From: G963676095 sp963676095
GTDB taxonomy: Bacteria > Bacteroidota > Bacteroidia > Bacteroidales > Prolixibacteraceae
Direction of reading: 5' to 3'
Assembly: GCA_963676095.1 (NCBI GenBank)
Contig: OY781040.1
Span: 1,488,001 to 1,552,000 of the forward strand
DNA: 64,000 bases
Shown here: positions 43,616 to 52,101 of the stretch, one piece after another
How the letters are laid out: each line of letters opens with the position of its first letter
Numbering within the stretch: position 1 is the first letter of the stretch
Position numbers and translations under genes: made by a program
Notes under the pieces: model-generated
Database searches by the model: none
What the model saw: the letters and a program-made list of their open reading frames with translations, nothing else
Told to the model about the DNA's origin: nothing

Positions 43616-44047
43616 ATGCAGGATAAAAAAGAAACAGAACGAATCACCTTAAACATGTTTATCCGACTTTACGACGAATTTCCTAACGGAAAAATCATCG
43701 CGGGTGAATCGCCTGACTTTTTATTAAAAATAAATACAAGAAAAACAATTGGCATTGAGCTTACAGAACTAAAAGGACAAGATTTTCTGAACCACACAGG
43801 ACGCCTGATCGAACCGACCAATCTGCTTCTGAATATCAGGAACACGATCTCCTGCAAAGAAAGGAAATTATACCTCTACCGGAAAAACAGTCTCGCCCAG
43901 CTCTGGCTACTGATACATTTGCATCGGCTAACAATACCTGCGAATTTTAATATACAAAATAAGTTTGGAAGGATGAAAACCGGATCAGGGTTCGACCGGA
44001 TCTTTTTGTTGGAAACGGGCCAGGAGAAACTTTATTTTATTGGTTGA
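43616..44047 (+). CDS. Unknown protein with a PD-(D/E)XK-like motif
   Basis: 143 residues from the ATG at 43616 (MQDKKETERITLNMFI); a GTG six bases upstream is an alternative. I do not recognise a named family. The segment ESPDFLLKINTRKTIGIELT has the spacing of a PD-(D/E)XK nuclease core (PD, then E-L-T), followed by ELKGQDF. There are no membrane segments. A restriction-endonuclease-like fold is an inference from this one motif. It starts immediately after the ahcY terminator, so it needs its own promoter, which I cannot point to. No partner methylase or helicase is nearby. Confidence 0.6.
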   Translation: MQDKKETERITLNMFIRLYDEFPNGKIIAGESPDFLLKINTRKTIGIELTELKGQDFLNHTGRLIEPTNLLLNIRNTISCKERKLYLYRKNSLAQLWLLIHLHRLTIPANFNIQNKFGRMKTGSGFDRIFLLETGQEKLYFIG

Positions 44048-44179
44048 CCGTTTTCATAATTTTTTTCAGTTTTCCGTGTATCTGTTTTTTACTATTTTTT
44101 ATAACTTTAAGCAATCTTGTAATTTAAATATTAGAAACGGTAATTTTATCGTTGTTCTTTACTTGAAAAAGGGAGTTAA

Positions 44180-44572
44180 ATGGAAAATTATATATTTATT
44201 ATTATTGCTATCCTCCTTGCTGTTTTTGGGGCTATAGGCAGCGGGAAAAAAAGGATGGCAGAAGCAGAGGGGGAAAATGGTCCGTCCCGAATGAAACCGT
44301 ATTCTCCGTTGGATGATCCCCTCGAAGACATGGATTTCATGGAGGAGAAACCTCCTGCCAAACCAACAAAACAAGAAAAGACAGCACCTCCTGGCACTGC
44401 TTATCAGCCACTGCAGCGTTTAACACCAATAATGGGAACAAACAGAGAGGAACATAATGAACGAGCGCGATTAACGAGTTGTCGCAACAAAACGGTAATT
44501 CATCCGATAATGGAAGACTTTTCTTTGAAAAAAGCGGTTATTTATTCGGAAATTTTAAAAAGAAAATATTAG
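44180..44572 (+). CDS. Small membrane protein with a conserved-looking C-terminal tail
   Basis: 130 residues. One N-terminal membrane helix (about residues 4-20, YIFIIIAILLAVFGAIG) is followed by a basic turn (GKKRM), a Pro/Glu-rich disordered middle (about residues 30-85) and a C-terminal DFSLKKAVIYSEILKRKY. I recall that tail as a recurring feature of uncharacterised small Bacteroidota proteins; this is memory, not a search. Function unknown. It lies alone upstream of greA, which has its own promoter. Confidence 0.65.
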   Translation: MENYIFIIIAILLAVFGAIGSGKKRMAEAEGENGPSRMKPYSPLDDPLEDMDFMEEKPPAKPTKQEKTAPPGTAYQPLQRLTPIMGTNREEHNERARLTSCRNKTVIHPIMEDFSLKKAVIYSEILKRKY

Positions 44573-44641
44573 AACGTTTTCATAAACAACTATTTAAATC
44601 CCTTTTTCGGTACATCTCTCGTAAAAATCAAATATTTTTTT

Positions 44642-44649
44642 TAGCTTTG
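44642..44649 (+). promoter_or_regulatory. Candidate -7 box of greA within a palindrome
   Basis: TAGCTTTG fits TAnnTTTG and is part of the perfect palindrome TTAGCTTT-GT-AAAGCTAA (44641-44658), which could also be an operator covering the start site. Confidence 0.55.
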
Positions 44650-44662
44650 TAAAGCTAAAAGA

Positions 44663-44689
44663 GAGTTCCGCAAGTCGGAATTCTTTTTT
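44663..44689 (+). terminator. Terminator-like hairpin in the greA leader
   Basis: GAGTTCCG (44663-44670) pairs with CGGAATTC (44676-44683), with one G-T pair, around CAAGT and is followed at once by six T. It lies downstream of the greA promoter box and 34 bp before the greA ATG, so it can attenuate greA. Confidence 0.7.
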
Positions 44690-44722
44690 ATTTTATGTAG
44701 ACTATTATTAAAAGAAAAAAAA

Positions 44723-45196
44723 ATGGGAAAGGTAACCTATATTACGCAAGAAGGTTTGAACAAACTCAAAGAAGAACTGGACCAACTGATGAATGTGGAA
44801 CGTCCTGCAATTTCAAAACAGATTGGGGAAGCTATTGAAAAAGGCGACATCTCCGAAAATGCAGAATACGACGCAGCAAAAGATGCTCAAGGCATGCTCG
44901 AAGCAAAAATCGCCATTCTCCGGGACAAGATTGCCAATGCCCGAATTATCGATGAGTCAAAAATCGACACATCGAGTGTTCAGATCCTCAACAAAGTAAC
45001 CATCAAAAACAAGAAGAGCAATGCAATGATGAAATATACCATTGTATCGGAACATGAGGCTGATCTGAAATCGGGGAAGATATCGATTGAAACACCTATC
45101 GCCAAAGGCCTGATTGGCAAGAAGGTTGGCGATGTGGTTGAAATAAAAGTCCCGTCTGGAGTTATTCCATTTGAAATTATAGACATTTCACTTTAA
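44723..45196 (+). CDS. greA: Transcription elongation factor GreA
   Basis: 157 residues, normal length. The N-terminal coiled coil contains GKVTYITQEGLNKLKEELDQ and the loop-tip signature ISENAEYDAAKDAQGMLEAKI, whose acidic residues enter the RNA polymerase secondary channel to stimulate transcript cleavage. The C-terminal FKBP-like domain ends with SPIAKGLIGKKVGD-like sequence (TPIAKGLIGKKVGDVVEIKV). A HIT-family gene follows at 5 bp, so the two are co-transcribed. The leader carries a terminator hairpin (44663-44689), suggesting attenuation or autoregulation. Confidence 0.97.
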   Translation: MGKVTYITQEGLNKLKEELDQLMNVERPAISKQIGEAIEKGDISENAEYDAAKDAQGMLEAKIAILRDKIANARIIDESKIDTSSVQILNKVTIKNKKSNAMMKYTIVSEHEADLKSGKISIETPIAKGLIGKKVGDVVEIKVPSGVIPFEIIDISL

Positions 45197-45201
45197 CCGA
45201 T

Positions 45202-45600
45202 ATGCCAAGTATATTTACAAAAATCGTAAACGGAGAGATTCCTGCATACAAAGTAGCAGAAGATGAAAAATACCTGGCTTTCCTGGATATCTCACCCGTT
45301 GCCAAAGGACATACCCTGGTAATACCTAAAAAAGAGGTAGATTACCTGTTTGACCTTGATGAGGAAACTTATACAGGGTTGCAGCTATTTGCAAAAAAGG
45401 TTGCGGAAGGATTAAAAAAAGCTATTCCTTGCAGAAAAATCGGAGTGCTGGTATTGGGACTGGAAGTCCCTCATGCGCATATTCACCTGGTGCCTATGAA
45501 AAACGAAGCAGATTTGCTTAATTTTTCTGCAAAACTCAAGTTGTCGCCTGACGAATTTAAGGAACTGACCGCAAAAATTGCCAAAGAAATTTCGTTTTAG
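45202..45600 (+). CDS. HIT family nucleotide-binding protein
   Basis: 132 residues. The histidine triad is VPHAHIHLVPM (about residues 91-101). The N-terminus SIFTKIVNGEIPAYKVAED and DISPVAKGHTLVIPKKEVDY are typical of the HINT branch. HIT proteins hydrolyse nucleoside phosphoramidates or related dinucleotides; the physiological role here is not known. It is directly behind greA and followed by a terminator. Confidence 0.94.
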   Translation: MPSIFTKIVNGEIPAYKVAEDEKYLAFLDISPVAKGHTLVIPKKEVDYLFDLDEETYTGLQLFAKKVAEGLKKAIPCRKIGVLVLGLEVPHAHIHLVPMKNEADLLNFSAKLKLSPDEFKELTAKIAKEISF

Positions 45601-45611
45601 AAACGATTAAG

Positions 45612-45636
45612 CCATCAGCCAAGCTGGTGGTTTTTT
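45612..45636 (+). terminator. Terminator of the greA-HIT operon
   Basis: CCATCAGC (45612-45619) pairs with GCTGGTGG (45623-45630), with one wobble, and runs into TTTTTT. Confidence 0.8.
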
Positions 45637-45663
45637 GTTTGCCCCGTTCCCCATTTATGCGAA

Positions 45664-46221
45664 TCATTTAATCCGTCCGGGATTCTTTTTTACAAAATCA
45701 CCCCAGTTTTTATAATCGTTCTTCATAATTGGATTTTTTGTTTGCAGATAATGACAAACAGCTACAGCCAGGGCATCCGTTGCATCCAGTTCCTTGGGTA
45801 AATCAGTTAGTTTTAGGGTATTCTTCAGAAAATAGGCCACTTGTTCTTTTGCAGCCCTTCCCATACCCGTAATTGACTGTTTTACTTTAAGCGGAGCATA
45901 TTCAAAAACAGGAATGTCATGCTGCAAGGCAAGCCCCATTACGATTCCCTGCGCCCTTCCCAACTTTAACATCGCCTGTATATCCTTACCATAGAAAGGA
46001 GATTCAATCGCGAGTTCGTCCGGCAGATATTCATCAATCAGGGCTTTAGTCCTTATAAAAATATGTTTCAGCCTTAGGTAATGATTATTAAAACCCTCTG
46101 TCTTTACAACGCCAACATGCAGGATCTCGGGCTTATTATTTTTAATCTCGATCAATCCATACCCCATGACGATTGTCCCCGGGTCGATCCCTAAAATTCG
46201 CTTACCTTCAGTTTCTGACAT
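45664..46221 (-). CDS. ruvC: Holliday junction endonuclease RuvC
   Basis: 185 residues. The four catalytic acids are visible: Asp13 in LGIDPGTIVMGYG, Glu73 in LAIESPFYGKD, and Asp146 and Asp149 in LDATDALAVAVCHY. The VKQSITGMGRAAKEQV region is the usual RuvC DNA-binding loop. The enzyme resolves Holliday junctions with RuvAB. No ruvA/B is in the window. It converges with greA-HIT and is divergent from lipA across a 401-bp gap. Confidence 0.96.
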   Translation of the reverse strand: MSETEGKRILGIDPGTIVMGYGLIEIKNNKPEILHVGVVKTEGFNNHYLRLKHIFIRTKALIDEYLPDELAIESPFYGKDIQAMLKLGRAQGIVMGLALQHDIPVFEYAPLKVKQSITGMGRAAKEQVAYFLKNTLKLTDLPKELDATDALAVAVCHYLQTKNPIMKNDYKNWGDFVKKNPGRIK

Positions 46222-46344
46222 TAATAATTGATAAATTATGACTGAGTTATCTGTACAATCCCGTTTCTTTGATGCTTAACCCAATCATTCGCATAATATA
46301 ATTTATTTCCGCCACATATATTCTCCAAGCCAGGTACTAAAACA

Positions 46345-46352
46345 CAAAGTTA
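46345..46352 (-). promoter_or_regulatory. Candidate -7 box of ruvC
   Basis: CAAAGTTA on the plus strand reads TAACTTTG on the minus strand; the leader to the ruvC ATG would be about 120 nt. Confidence 0.4.
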
Positions 46353-46595
46353 ATAAAAAACTTCACCCCTGGGCCCGGAACAAATGGCGATTATGGTTCC
46401 CGCCTGTACTGCAGGCGTGCAGTTCACTGGTTCGGACACCTTACTCTCCGCCCTAAACTACGGAACTGAAATACCATAACCATACAGAAGAAAACTCAAC
46501 ATTCAGACGACAAATCGTCAACCACTCAAACGATCAAACAATTTAAGGCATTAAACAATATAACTCTCCCACTTCCGGTTCCCGGATAATTGAAT

Positions 46596-46603
46596 TAATT
46601 TTG
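46596..46603 (+). promoter_or_regulatory. Candidate -7 box of lipA
   Basis: TAATTTTG, 19 bp before the lipA ATG, giving a short leader. Confidence 0.5.
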
Positions 46604-46622
46604 ACATCAAAAATCAGAAAGC

Positions 46623-47489
46623 ATGAACGACAATCAGCCGAAGGCGCGACTACCCCGTTGGATGAAGATGAAAATGCCCAGCGGTGAAACCTATTCCATG
46701 GTAAAGAACCTGGTGAACAGACACGGGTTACATACGATCTGTACCAGCGGTAACTGCCCGAACATTGGAGAATGCTGGAATCGGGGAACCGCAACATTTA
46801 TGATACTGGGTGAAATCTGCACCCGAAATTGCAAATTCTGCGGGGTAAAAACAGGAAAACCGTTACCTCCTGATCCGGCAGAGCCCTTACGGGTCGCCGA
46901 ATCAGTCCGCATTATGCACCTGAAACATGCGGTGATCACCTCTGTGGACCGGGACGACTTACCCGATTTGGGTGCCTCTTTCTGGGCTGAAACAATCAAA
47001 GAAATAAAAGGATTAAATCCGGAAATAAAAATAGAAGTATTGGTGCCAGACTTTCAGGGACGGGCTGAACTCATTGTCCAGGTAGCTCATGCGGGACCTG
47101 ATGTCATGTCGCATAACATGGAAACAGTGGAACGGTTGACCCCGCAAATCAGAAGTGCAGCCAAATACAGGAGAAGCCTCGAGGTTATTTCAGCAATAGC
47201 AGAAACAGGAATTGTTGCAAAATCGGGGATCATGCTGGGATTAGGAGAAAAAGAAGAAGAAATTTTCAAGACTATGGACGATTTACTGGAAGCAGGTTGT
47301 AAGGTCATGACTATCGGGCAGTACCTGGCCCCGACAGCCTCTCATCTTCACGTCGTGAAGTATGTCGAACCGGAACAATTTGAAAAGTATCGAACAATTG
47401 GCCTGGAAAAGGGTTTCTCTTTCGTCGAAAGCAGTCCTTTGGTAAGGTCGTCATACCGGGCCGAACAACACGTGAAGGCAGGAAAATAG
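46623..47489 (+). CDS. lipA: Lipoyl synthase
   Basis: 288 residues. The auxiliary cluster motif is CTSGNCPNIGEC (Cys40, Cys45, Cys51); the radical SAM motif is ICTRNCKFC (Cys66, Cys70, Cys73). SHNMETVERL and the C-terminal SSPLVRSSYRAE, whose Ser binds the auxiliary cluster, are diagnostic. The enzyme inserts two sulfurs into protein-bound octanoate to make lipoate for 2-oxoacid dehydrogenases and the glycine cleavage system. lipB lies 200 bp downstream on the same strand; the gap holds no gene that I can support. Confidence 0.97.
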   Translation: MNDNQPKARLPRWMKMKMPSGETYSMVKNLVNRHGLHTICTSGNCPNIGECWNRGTATFMILGEICTRNCKFCGVKTGKPLPPDPAEPLRVAESVRIMHLKHAVITSVDRDDLPDLGASFWAETIKEIKGLNPEIKIEVLVPDFQGRAELIVQVAHAGPDVMSHNMETVERLTPQIRSAAKYRRSLEVISAIAETGIVAKSGIMLGLGEKEEEIFKTMDDLLEAGCKVMTIGQYLAPTASHLHVVKYVEPEQFEKYRTIGLEKGFSFVESSPLVRSSYRAEQHVKAGK

Positions 47490-47689
47490 CGGGAGTTGGT
47501 ACAGGATCCTGGATATTATCTACTGGATGGTTGAAGGATTATCCTGACCTTTCTCAATTCGTACTTTACGCTATTCAGACAGACAGGGAAATGAAACCCT
47601 GGGTCAGGGGATATCCGGATGGAACGGCACCGACAACCAACAGAAACAACATAACCATCTAACGATATAACAATATAACAATACATATC

Positions 47690-48358
47690 ATGACAAATTT
47701 CAATTATGAAGATCTGGGACTAAGAGACTATAACGAATGCTGGGATTACCAGGAAAAGCTAATGGAAAAAGTAATCTCGGAAAAACTTTCAAAAAAATCG
47801 CCTACAAACAAAAACTACTTCCTGCTGGTAGAACACCCGCATGTTTACACCCTTGGAAAAAGCGGCGATATGCACAACCTCCTGGTGCAGGACGAATTTC
47901 TGAAAAAAATAAATGCGACCTTTTATAAAATAGACAGGGGAGGCGATATTACCTATCATGGTCCGGGTCAGTTGGTGGGTTACCCGATTATAGACCTTGA
48001 GTATTACAAGATCGGTATAAAGGAATACATACAAAAAATGGAGGACGCCATCATTGCCACCGTTTCCCATTATGGAATAGAAAGCGGATTGAAAGAAGGG
48101 GCCACAGGCGTTTGGCTGGATGCCGGCATCCCCGCAAAAGCCAGGAAAATTTGTGCAATCGGAGTCAGGGCAAGCAGGTATGTTACCATGCACGGATTCG
48201 CACTGAACATAAATACAGATATCCGCTACTTTAATTACATCAATCCATGCGGTTTTACCACATACGGCGTCACTTCTCTGGAACAAGAGCTCGGCCATCC
48301 GGTTGACATGCTTGAAGTAAAAGAAATTGTAAAAGAAAAATTCAACAGCACTTATTGA
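47690..48358 (+). CDS. lipB: Lipoyl(octanoyl) transferase
   Basis: 222 residues. LipB signatures: LLVEHPHVYTLGKSGD, RGGDITYHGPGQLVGYPIID, GVWLDAGIPAKARKICAIGV (Lys153) and FNYINPCGFTTYG, where Cys187 is the acyl-thioester residue and Lys153 the partner. The enzyme moves octanoate from acyl carrier protein to apo-enzymes, the step before LipA. The frame is intact at both ends. It converges with the M1 peptidase gene. Confidence 0.96.
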   Translation: MTNFNYEDLGLRDYNECWDYQEKLMEKVISEKLSKKSPTNKNYFLLVEHPHVYTLGKSGDMHNLLVQDEFLKKINATFYKIDRGGDITYHGPGQLVGYPIIDLEYYKIGIKEYIQKMEDAIIATVSHYGIESGLKEGATGVWLDAGIPAKARKICAIGVRASRYVTMHGFALNINTDIRYFNYINPCGFTTYGVTSLEQELGHPVDMLEVKEIVKEKFNSTY

Positions 48359-48381
48359 CCGGCAGCAGCCAGGATTACCGG

Positions 48382-50907
48382 TTAATCGTTATTTCTAAGC
48401 AAAAAATCGGCAGACTTAAGTATCTTCATTTTCAAATCTGCAGGATAGTCCGGATGATCATTCAGAAAACTCCGGACCGAGTCTGCTGCCGCTTTACTAT
48501 TATGCCCTTTCAGTAGATTATCAAGCCAGGACTGAGGGAAAAAGATATCGCCTGTTGCCTGTATTTCTCCCAGAACTTCAAGTCCGGGCCGGATATACCC
48601 TAACTCTTCCGGGGTCCTGTCCGGATGATTTAAATAATAAAGGGCCTCGTTTACCCAAGGTTCATGCTCCCGGTTCTCAGCCTTCAGCAGAGAACGAAAA
48701 AATGCATGCCGTTTCTCCGGATCGGGGTCCAGGCTTTGCCTGATAAATGAAAATTGCCTGCGCTCATCTTCCCCAACAATCCTTTTTTCCTGGACATCGA
48801 GTATTTGACCGGCCTTTGCCGGCATATGCAAAGCCAGGTTATAAGCCAATTCCTTCAACTGCTTCGTTGTGAGCTTGTATTGCCGGTAATTTTCTTTTTG
48901 CCACACTTCATAAAGCCTGGAGACAGAGGAAGGAGAATAACAAATACTGATCGCCGCATTCATAAGCGAATTTCTGTTGTTTTCATGGTTATCCAGTTCG
49001 CTCCAAACCAGATGCTCAACTGACATATCCAAAGAATCCCTGACCGGCCCGGAAGCCTGGAACAAAAACGCATTCTGCAAATAAAGCAGGACACGTTCCC
49101 TGATCAGCTGGTTCCTCTCATCCGGCAGGTTTTTGATAATTGCCCACGTAAAACCGGCCACAGGTAGTTGCCCTTCCATCATGTTTTCATACAGATCGGT
49201 CCATACAGCCGCCCGGAACAGGTCATCCTTTAAGCGGCTCACATTGCTGCAAAAGTACTTCAATGTGGCCTTATCCATCCCGATAAAACCATAGCCGCTC
49301 CCGTCAGCATTCAGGTACACCCACTGATTTTCTTTGGGAGCCGGAATATTCTCCGGAACAGTAAACGGAGAATTCAAGGCGACTCTTTTTCGGGCAACAG
49401 AATCTCCAACCGGCCAGGCAACATCAAGTGTCTGGGGCCAGAAACGTCCTTTTCCCGTTTTATCAGACTGTCCGATCACTGTCCTTCCATCTGAGAAAGA
49501 AGCTTTCAGTTGTGGCCGCCCGCTTTCATTCACCCATACTTCGGCCCATTTATGAAGAGTCCCGTCTGTATCAAGAATATTTATCAGCTCATTCCATCCG
49601 GCATTACCGAAAGCATATTTACGGAGGTATTTCTGAAGCCCTGTTCTTAAGGCCGGGTTCCCGATTTTTTCTTCCAGCATATTCATTACGACCGGCGCTT
49701 TGTGATAAATAATCGGACCGTAAAGCGAACCGGCATTTTTCAGGTTGTCGAGATGCTGTCCGATCGGGTGTGTCCCTTCTGTCCTGTCGACCGAATATGC
49801 CTGATAATAATGGGCCATCAGGAATAATAAATGTTGGTCGAGATCGGGGAACAAAGGCGAAACCACTTTGTCTGCAATAAAATTAGCGAATACTTCCTTC
49901 AGCCAGACCTCATCGAACCAGGGCATTGTAACCAGGTCGCCAAACCACATATGGGCCGTTTCGTGCGCAATAAGGTTAGCCCTGTTCAGCAATTCTTCCC
50001 GTGTTGGCGTTCCTTCAAGGAATAACCTGGAGGAATTAAAAAATATTGCACCGGGGTGTTCCATTCCCCCGTACTGGAATGAAGGAACGGCCACAAAATC
50101 ATATTTACAGAAAGGCATGTTCATGCCCGTATACTTTTCGATAGAACTGATTGACAATTCCACCATGTTAAAAATAGCATCCAGATTTTTTGCCACTTTC
50201 AGAGTATCCGGCTCCCGGTGATAGAGCGTATATCGATGTCCGTTTAAATTTCTGGTAATTGCCTGATACTTCCCGGCAGAGAAGGCAAACAGATAAGTAG
50301 CAAGAAGCTCCGTTTCTGAAAAACTGATGTCCCTGAATTGCCCGGATACCTTATCGGTCTCCATCTGACCATTGGCAACAGCCTTCCAGTCGGCAGGGAT
50401 TGCGAGCCTCAACCGGAACCGGGCCTTCAGGTCGGGTTGGTCAAAACACGGGAAAGCAGTGGAAGCCCTTTCCGGAACAAATAAGGTGTACATGTACTCC
50501 TTATTCCTGTTTAGCGACTGATCAGGAGATCTAAAACTGATTTCAATCTCGTTCATTCCTCTTTTCAGGACCCCTGACGGGATAATTATATGGCCATTTT
50601 GCTGCTTTACAGGAACAACACGACCATTTGCGCTGAAGAACGTTATTGCATCCGGGGCTGCCTTAAAATCAAGCTGAAGGTCCCCTCTCCCTGATTTCAT
50701 CATGAACCGGATTGTCTCAGACCCCGTCACCGGTATATCCAAAGAATCAGGGATATAAAACGCCAGGTCGTAACTAACAGAATCGAGGTGCTGCTTTCTC
50801 CATTTGGCAAGTTCAAAAGAAATTCCCTTTTCCACATGGAGCTGCACCCGATGACATGAAAACAGGCAGCCTGACAAAAACAAAAAAATAAACAACCGGT
50901 AACCCAT
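48382..50907 (-). CDS. M1 family aminopeptidase lipoprotein
   Basis: 841 residues. A lipoprotein signal (YRLFIFLFLSGCLFSC) is followed by the M1 beta-barrel domain, the exopeptidase motif YGGMEHPGAIFFN (GGMEH in place of GAMEN) and the zinc site LIAHETAHMWFGD with His315, Glu316, His319 and the third ligand Glu338 in WLKEVFANF. A large helical C-terminal domain completes the chain. M1 enzymes remove N-terminal residues from peptides; the lipid anchor places this one in the cell envelope. Specificity is unknown. A distant TAnnTTTG box (51032-51039, minus) may be its promoter. Confidence 0.93.
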   Translation of the reverse strand: MGYRLFIFLFLSGCLFSCHRVQLHVEKGISFELAKWRKQHLDSVSYDLAFYIPDSLDIPVTGSETIRFMMKSGRGDLQLDFKAAPDAITFFSANGRVVPVKQQNGHIIIPSGVLKRGMNEIEISFRSPDQSLNRNKEYMYTLFVPERASTAFPCFDQPDLKARFRLRLAIPADWKAVANGQMETDKVSGQFRDISFSETELLATYLFAFSAGKYQAITRNLNGHRYTLYHREPDTLKVAKNLDAIFNMVELSISSIEKYTGMNMPFCKYDFVAVPSFQYGGMEHPGAIFFNSSRLFLEGTPTREELLNRANLIAHETAHMWFGDLVTMPWFDEVWLKEVFANFIADKVVSPLFPDLDQHLLFLMAHYYQAYSVDRTEGTHPIGQHLDNLKNAGSLYGPIIYHKAPVVMNMLEEKIGNPALRTGLQKYLRKYAFGNAGWNELINILDTDGTLHKWAEVWVNESGRPQLKASFSDGRTVIGQSDKTGKGRFWPQTLDVAWPVGDSVARKRVALNSPFTVPENIPAPKENQWVYLNADGSGYGFIGMDKATLKYFCSNVSRLKDDLFRAAVWTDLYENMMEGQLPVAGFTWAIIKNLPDERNQLIRERVLLYLQNAFLFQASGPVRDSLDMSVEHLVWSELDNHENNRNSLMNAAISICYSPSSVSRLYEVWQKENYRQYKLTTKQLKELAYNLALHMPAKAGQILDVQEKRIVGEDERRQFSFIRQSLDPDPEKRHAFFRSLLKAENREHEPWVNEALYYLNHPDRTPEELGYIRPGLEVLGEIQATGDIFFPQSWLDNLLKGHNSKAAADSVRSFLNDHPDYPADLKMKILKSADFLLRNND

Positions 50908-51031
50908 ATGTTATTGATTATTTATAATTAATTATTGACGGATATAGACGATGATGGTTACTCGTTTTTCGTGAACAGTTATGCGACATTATTATATTTC
51001 CGTTCCTGCATCCACCAAATTCCGATTTTTC

Positions 51032-51039
51032 CAAATTTA
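51032..51039 (-). promoter_or_regulatory. Weak candidate -7 box of the M1 peptidase gene
   Basis: CAAATTTA on the plus strand reads TAAATTTG on the minus strand, 125 bp upstream of the ATG. This is an unusually long leader, so it may be chance. Confidence 0.25.
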
Positions 51040-51138
51040 AAAACAAGACATTGATACCGCAAGAATTAATGACAGAGAATTAATTTAGGATAAAAATTAA
51101 ATGAAATTTCTATATTCAGGGAATCAAAATATGCTCAA

Positions 51139-52026
51139 ATGGATTACAGGGACGAAGTTTTTTTAACTGTGGCCGAAAATCTCAGCTTCTCGAAAGCTGC
51201 AGAAGAACTTTTCATCAGCCAGCCAGCAGTAACAAAGCACATTAAAGAACTGGAAAGCCGGATGAATACCGACTTATTCGACCGGAAAGGAAATAAAATT
51301 TATCTTACCAGGGCCGGGAAACTGGCCTACCAGCACCTGAAACAGATCAAACAGCAGTACCGTGAGATGGAATTTGAAATGGGCAGGCTTAATGACACGT
51401 TCAGGGGTGCGTTAAAAATAGGTGCGAGTTCGACAATATCCCAATACCTGTTACCCGCAGCATTGGCCTCTTTTCACCGAAGATTTCCCCAGATAAAGCT
51501 GGAAATGGTCAACGGAAATTCGTTCGAGATGGAACAAAAACTTATTAACCGGGAAATAGACCTTGCCCTGGTTGAAAATGAATCAATCCAGTCAAACATC
51601 AGGTACCAGGATTTTATGGAGGACGAAATCGTTGTCGTCACTGGGAGCAGCAGTGTTTATGCAAAAAAGAAAAGCTTTACGCTTGCCGATCTCCTTGAAA
51701 TACCCATTGTACTGAGGGAACAGGGCTCTGGAACGCTGGAAGTGATCAGGCACGCTTTAACCGCCCAAAAAGCAGATCTGGACAGGCTTAATATACTGGT
51801 GCATTTAGGAAGCACCGAGGCGATCAAAAATTTTCTGGTAAACTTCGACGGGATTGCCATGGTCTCAGAGAAAGCTATTGAAAAAGAAATACAACTGAAA
51901 AGAATTGTGAGGATTACTGTAAAAGATTTAAATATCCGCCGCAAATTCAGGTTCGCGCAACGACAGGGGCCAGCGATGAAAATACCTGAATTGCTGAAAG
52001 ACTTTCTTTCTAATTATAACTTTTAG
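51139..52026 (+). CDS. LysR-family transcriptional regulator
   Basis: 295 residues. The N-terminal winged helix-turn-helix is FLTVAENLSFSKAAEELFIS then QPAVTKHIKELESRMNTDLF, the standard LysR pattern. The effector-binding domain (about residues 90-295) starts with LKIGASSTISQYLLPAALAS. The CysB/CbbR-like region SSTISQYLLP and the VVVTGSSS segment are common in regulators of sulfur, nitrogen or organic-acid genes. It lies directly upstream of, and in the same direction as, the YeiH-type exporter gene (75 bp to its ATG), so that gene is its most likely target; the effector is unknown. Confidence 0.94.
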   Translation: MDYRDEVFLTVAENLSFSKAAEELFISQPAVTKHIKELESRMNTDLFDRKGNKIYLTRAGKLAYQHLKQIKQQYREMEFEMGRLNDTFRGALKIGASSTISQYLLPAALASFHRRFPQIKLEMVNGNSFEMEQKLINREIDLALVENESIQSNIRYQDFMEDEIVVVTGSSSVYAKKKSFTLADLLEIPIVLREQGSGTLEVIRHALTAQKADLDRLNILVHLGSTEAIKNFLVNFDGIAMVSEKAIEKEIQLKRIVRITVKDLNIRRKFRFAQRQGPAMKIPELLKDFLSNYNF

Positions 52027-52049
52027 TTATTCAATATAAAAAATAGGTA

Positions 52050-52081
52050 TTTGACATGGTTATATCTAATCTCTATTTTTG
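52050..52081 (+). promoter_or_regulatory. Promoter of the YeiH-type gene
   Basis: TTTG (52050-52053), a 20-bp spacer and TATTTTTG (52074-52081) match both Bacteroidota elements, 20 bp before the ATG at 52102. This decides the start against the in-frame TTG at 52051. Confidence 0.75.
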
Positions 52082-52101
52082 CCAAAAACAGAGATACAGA
52101 T

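Larger units (their letters stand above)
46222..46622. other. 401-bp non-coding region between ruvC and lipA
   Basis: No supported gene. It holds a minus-strand box (46345-46352), a plus-strand box (46596-46603) and a small hairpin, CGCCTG (46401-46406) with CAGGCG (46412-46417). It is much longer than most gaps in this window. Otherwise I see nothing in it. Confidence 0.6.

Noticed and set aside
46401..46417. Hairpin CGCCTG/CAGGCG in the ruvC-lipA gap as a small RNA gene
   Set aside because: A 6-bp stem with no T-tract and no promoter in the right position; insufficient support.
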